A stretch of DNA of 64,000 nt from Epiperipatus broadwayi (Eukaryota; Onychophora; Udeonychophora; Euonychophora; Peripatidae). The position numbers and the translations under genes were made by a program. Below, in pieces: positions 61,125 to 64,000 of the stretch. Numbering within the stretch: the stretch's first letter is position 1; each line of letters opens with the position of its first letter. The notes below the pieces were generated by a model that was not told the DNA's origin, made no database searches, and saw only the letters and a program-made list of their open reading frames with translations. The stretch is from positions 4,616,030 through 4,680,029 of the forward strand of contig JAQFVV010000055.1 in assembly GCA_028023455.1 (NCBI GenBank), written 5' to 3'.

Positions 61125-63090
61125 GTTTTTAAAAGCAGGTTCAAATGAAGGCAGATATAACCTCAAATCAAGCGCTGTGTCGAGCTTATTGTGATATTTA
61201 TTCTTAATGTACACATAAAATGAGATAGCTCTTTTGCCAACTCTGTTCTTTTTGTGAAATATAGTAAACATTTTATTATCTTATCACCGAGTTCCTGGTA
61301 CTCTTCTTTCACTGCTGCCAGAAGTCGATGACATTTTTTTTTTTGAAATAAGATTATAAAGAAGAATCAGTTGAAAGTTCAATCAATTTTTTTCCCCCCA
61401 GAAACTGATAATTTTTTGGGTTGTTGGAAAAACAATTCATTGAATGGATTTAAAATCCAGTTATCTTCACTATTTTGCTTTAGAAAATACCATCTGAATG
61501 ACATCTTAATTCCTTTTAAGCGCATTATTATACTATTTTTTACTAATTTGACAGTTTAAGCTCGTTGTCAGATAAGGAACTGAAGTGTCTCAAAAATTTT
61601 AAATTGTTTTTTTTTTTTTTTTTGATACATAATTTCCAAAAATCTAATTACTTAATCACAGACTCAATTTTGTCAGACACCTTAAAGATGGTTATGGAAC
61701 TGTTCTATAATTCTAAATTTAGTTTATTTATTTCTGAAAAAATATCACATAAGTATGCAAGCTGTTGAAGCCATTCACTTTCATGAAATTTAAAGCTCAA
61801 CCCAAAAAATGGTTTCCAAAAAACTCCTTGAACTTCGTGCCCAATTCAAACAATCTTGTGAATATGTTTCCTTATGAAAGCTACCTCACTTCTGTGTGTA
61901 AAAGTAATGTAGTATGGTCGTTGTCCATTCCTTCACAAAGATTAATCTGGAGTTTGTTGTATTGGGCTTAATACAATTAATAACTGACAGATTAATTGTG
62001 CACTTCCTTCAATGAATTTGTTTAAGAGTTTGGACACTAAATTTTATCTATGAACACAGTAATGACTCCAAGCTACATGGGGAACAACTTGTTGCTGCCG
62101 CATAAATCTGTATAACAGTCAAACATAGATTTTTCAGCATCCATGCAAATATACAGCAATTGGACGAATCAATTTTTTTCCCCACTGAATGACATTAAAT
62201 ATGTCCTCACCTTTACATCTTTCAATGAGATGATAGCAAAGTGAAAGATTTTCTTCAAGCATAAATATCGTTTAAATATCTTACAATAACAATCAAAATT
62301 GACAGATTGGAAACATCAGTGCTTTCATTTCACTTGTATTGAAAAGAAGGGACTTCTTTTTATTTTTCAATTACTGTAGATTTAAGATCATGTCATGTCC
62401 TTAATTCTCCAAGAAACTTGTTTGAGAAGGGAATATTGTTATTTTTTTGGACATAATTTTCACTGAATATACATTGAACACCATCTTTGATATAAAGAGA
62501 TATCTTTGTTATAAAGAAATATTAAATTTTCAGCGATTGTATGATTTTTATCACTTAGCATGATGATAACTTATCCTGAATCATGCTTCAACCACATTCT
62601 CATTGACTTTGTTTGCATATAATAAATAAGAAGTTAGATTGAAGTTTTTTGATAATCACAGGTAAAAAGCTAATATCTTTTAGTTTATAAATTGGATGTT
62701 TTTGTCTCTAAATAGTGCATTAGTAAATATGGTTTTATACTACCATTAGATAATATTTCAACATAAACAGCGCACAGTGGTTTCAGACAGTCTTCATCTT
62801 CCATGAATGAAAATCCTTATCTCAAATATTCTTCAGAATATTTTTTTTTATTTAGTGGAGCACTGATGTTTTGAATTTTTTTAATAGTGTTAACTCTTGC
62901 AAGAACAGATTTATTAGTCATTGTTCCCTGATTCCCTTGCGCTTGTAAATGATCAGACTGCTTCAAAGTACTTGTAGCTGCCAACTCAGCACATTGAATT
63001 TCAATACTAACTGCAGCTCTCTTAAGAGTTCTAGTTTTCAACCACATCCATTTTGAGGCACTAAACAATATCAATAGAAAGTTACTCAAA
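61125..63090 (-). pseudogene. Decayed hAT-type transposase, ZBED5/SCAND3-like
   Basis: Read on the minus strand in shifting frames. Near 62830 KKKYSEEYLR-GF is followed by FMEDEDCLKPLCAVYVEILS and HYLETKTSN, the BED-like N-terminal zinc-binding region of ZBED5-type proteins (K-C-IC-E-LSN-S-KP--L-RHLETKH). Around 61700-61800 SEWLQQLAYLCDIFSEINKL and LNLELQ match their central part. Near 61300 EEYQELGDKIIKCLLYFT, and at about 61140 ALDLRLYLPS, match the C-terminal hAT dimerisation region. The order and spacing fit one full-length copy of about 600 codons. Many stops and shifts make it inactive. It is domesticated in some animals, but this copy clearly is not. Confidence 0.78.
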
Positions 63091-64000
63091 CCAATACATA
63101 ATAGCTAAAGACTTCAAGTTAAGCATTCATAAAAAAAGAATCTAAGCCTATTAATACAAATTACTTGACACTCAATCCAACACTAAAATGATGAACCTCT
63201 TTCAATCACATTGACAGTTTGGGCAAAGAGAGGGAGAACCTACCTATACGCAATCACACAATAGGTCTAATGGTGGGCAGATCTAGTGACAATTTTTACA
63301 TAAGTTGCTCTTTGGCAACCAAAACTCTGCAATTTTATTTTTTTTTATTTTCATTCCTTTTTTAGTGCTTTCTGTCATTACCAATATTATTTTTGTATAC
63401 TTCTAAAGATACGCATATTGCTGATTGGGAAATGTTGATTTAAATTATAATTGTTAATCACTTATAATATTAAAAATCTTTTGTCTCCTCCCCCCCCCCC
63501 CCAAATCCCTTTTCAGCATTTGCAAGTAATTTCCCACTATTTTTGATGATTACATCTAGTTCATTCATATATATTTACTGAGTTAAGTTTTGGCATGCTT
63601 AACAAAAAAATGTGAGTGTTTAAGGTGTAAATTTTATGTTAAAAATATATTTATGACTTCTTTATTTTTAATCATTTTATTTGAAATCTTACACTTAAAT
63701 TACTATTTTTATACAGTTGTTTTTTTTTTTAAAAAAAATCACTGACATTTTTGATATCTTTGGTGAATTGTAAAGTTTCTACTTTAAAAATAAAATTACT
63801 TACAAAATGCACTATGATTAAAGTGATATAAATATTGTGCTTTGGCTTACAAATTATTATTATTTTTTGTATTGAAGTGATATATGAATTTTTTTTAATA
63901 TAAATTTTATGACATTTAAAATTATGTATAAAATGAGTTATTTGCATTTAAATAAAAAAAATAAGTGTTAACGAAAATAATTTTTTTTTTGTTATCACAT
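63091..64000. other. AT-rich intron to window end, no gene seen
   Basis: Includes a 13-base C run at 63490-63502 and poly-T/poly-A stretches. The 72-codon minus-strand frame at 63729 has no motif. Confidence 0.5.

Noticed and set aside
1-64000. CRISPR arrays, operons or prokaryotic defence systems
   Set aside because: The window is clearly eukaryotic intron and exon sequence, and no spaced direct-repeat array is present.

Overview
The window is eukaryotic and strongly AT-rich, with many homopolymer and TA runs. It contains no prokaryote-style gene clusters. It lies inside one large plus-strand gene whose exons I recognise as hnRNP Q/R (SYNCRIP in vertebrates, Syp in insects), a multi-RRM RNA-binding protein. 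Five exons are visible: 366-595 (N-terminal acidic domain), 11450-11557 (linker), 27030-27206 (RRM1), and two alternative versions of the next exon at 27748-27883 and 28247-28382 (start of RRM2). The gene's first exon and everything after the RRM2 start lie outside the window. The exon wording, with an SFNNHR / SKHA form beside a KVNIS / SKLT form, recalls insect Syp isoforms. I therefore infer an arthropod but cannot name the species.

The central observation is the exon pair 4a/4b. Both exons are exactly 136 bp, both run from phase 0 to phase 1, and 31 of 45 residues are identical. A single transcript cannot sensibly contain both. The 363-bp intron between them carries a long imperfect inverted repeat (27910-27941 with 28173-28202). 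If it folded, it would place the 4a donor about 70 nt from the 4b acceptor. This is a candidate mutually exclusive splicing switch that selects the RNP2 strand of RRM2.

The rest is intron filled with mobile DNA. Intron 1 (596-11449) holds a decayed full-length-sized RTE-type LINE (4562-7755) and a TA-flanked MITE with cgcg-containing ends (9828-10679). Intron 2 (11558-27029) holds a young LTR element (13022-22035). Its two LTRs are unusually long, about 3.09 kb, and nearly identical, with TG...CA ends and a 4-bp GTAT target duplication. Its short internal region carries one minus-strand gene for a 397-aa coiled-coil, Gag-like protein and no polymerase, so it appears non-autonomous. Intron 2 also has a second RTE 3' fragment (23615-23905).

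The stretch after exon 4b (28383 to the end, over 35 kb) has no further recognisable exon. It holds a Jockey-like LINE relic (about 33965-34560, minus), clusters of direct and inverted repeats (39940-44110), a second, longer copy of the MITE in opposite orientation (48126-49179), a truncated LINE tail with probable target duplication (56558-57235), a perfect 71-bp-arm palindrome (60620-60763) and a decayed ZBED5-like hAT transposase (61125-63090, minus). Everything else is AT-rich intron in which I see no gene.
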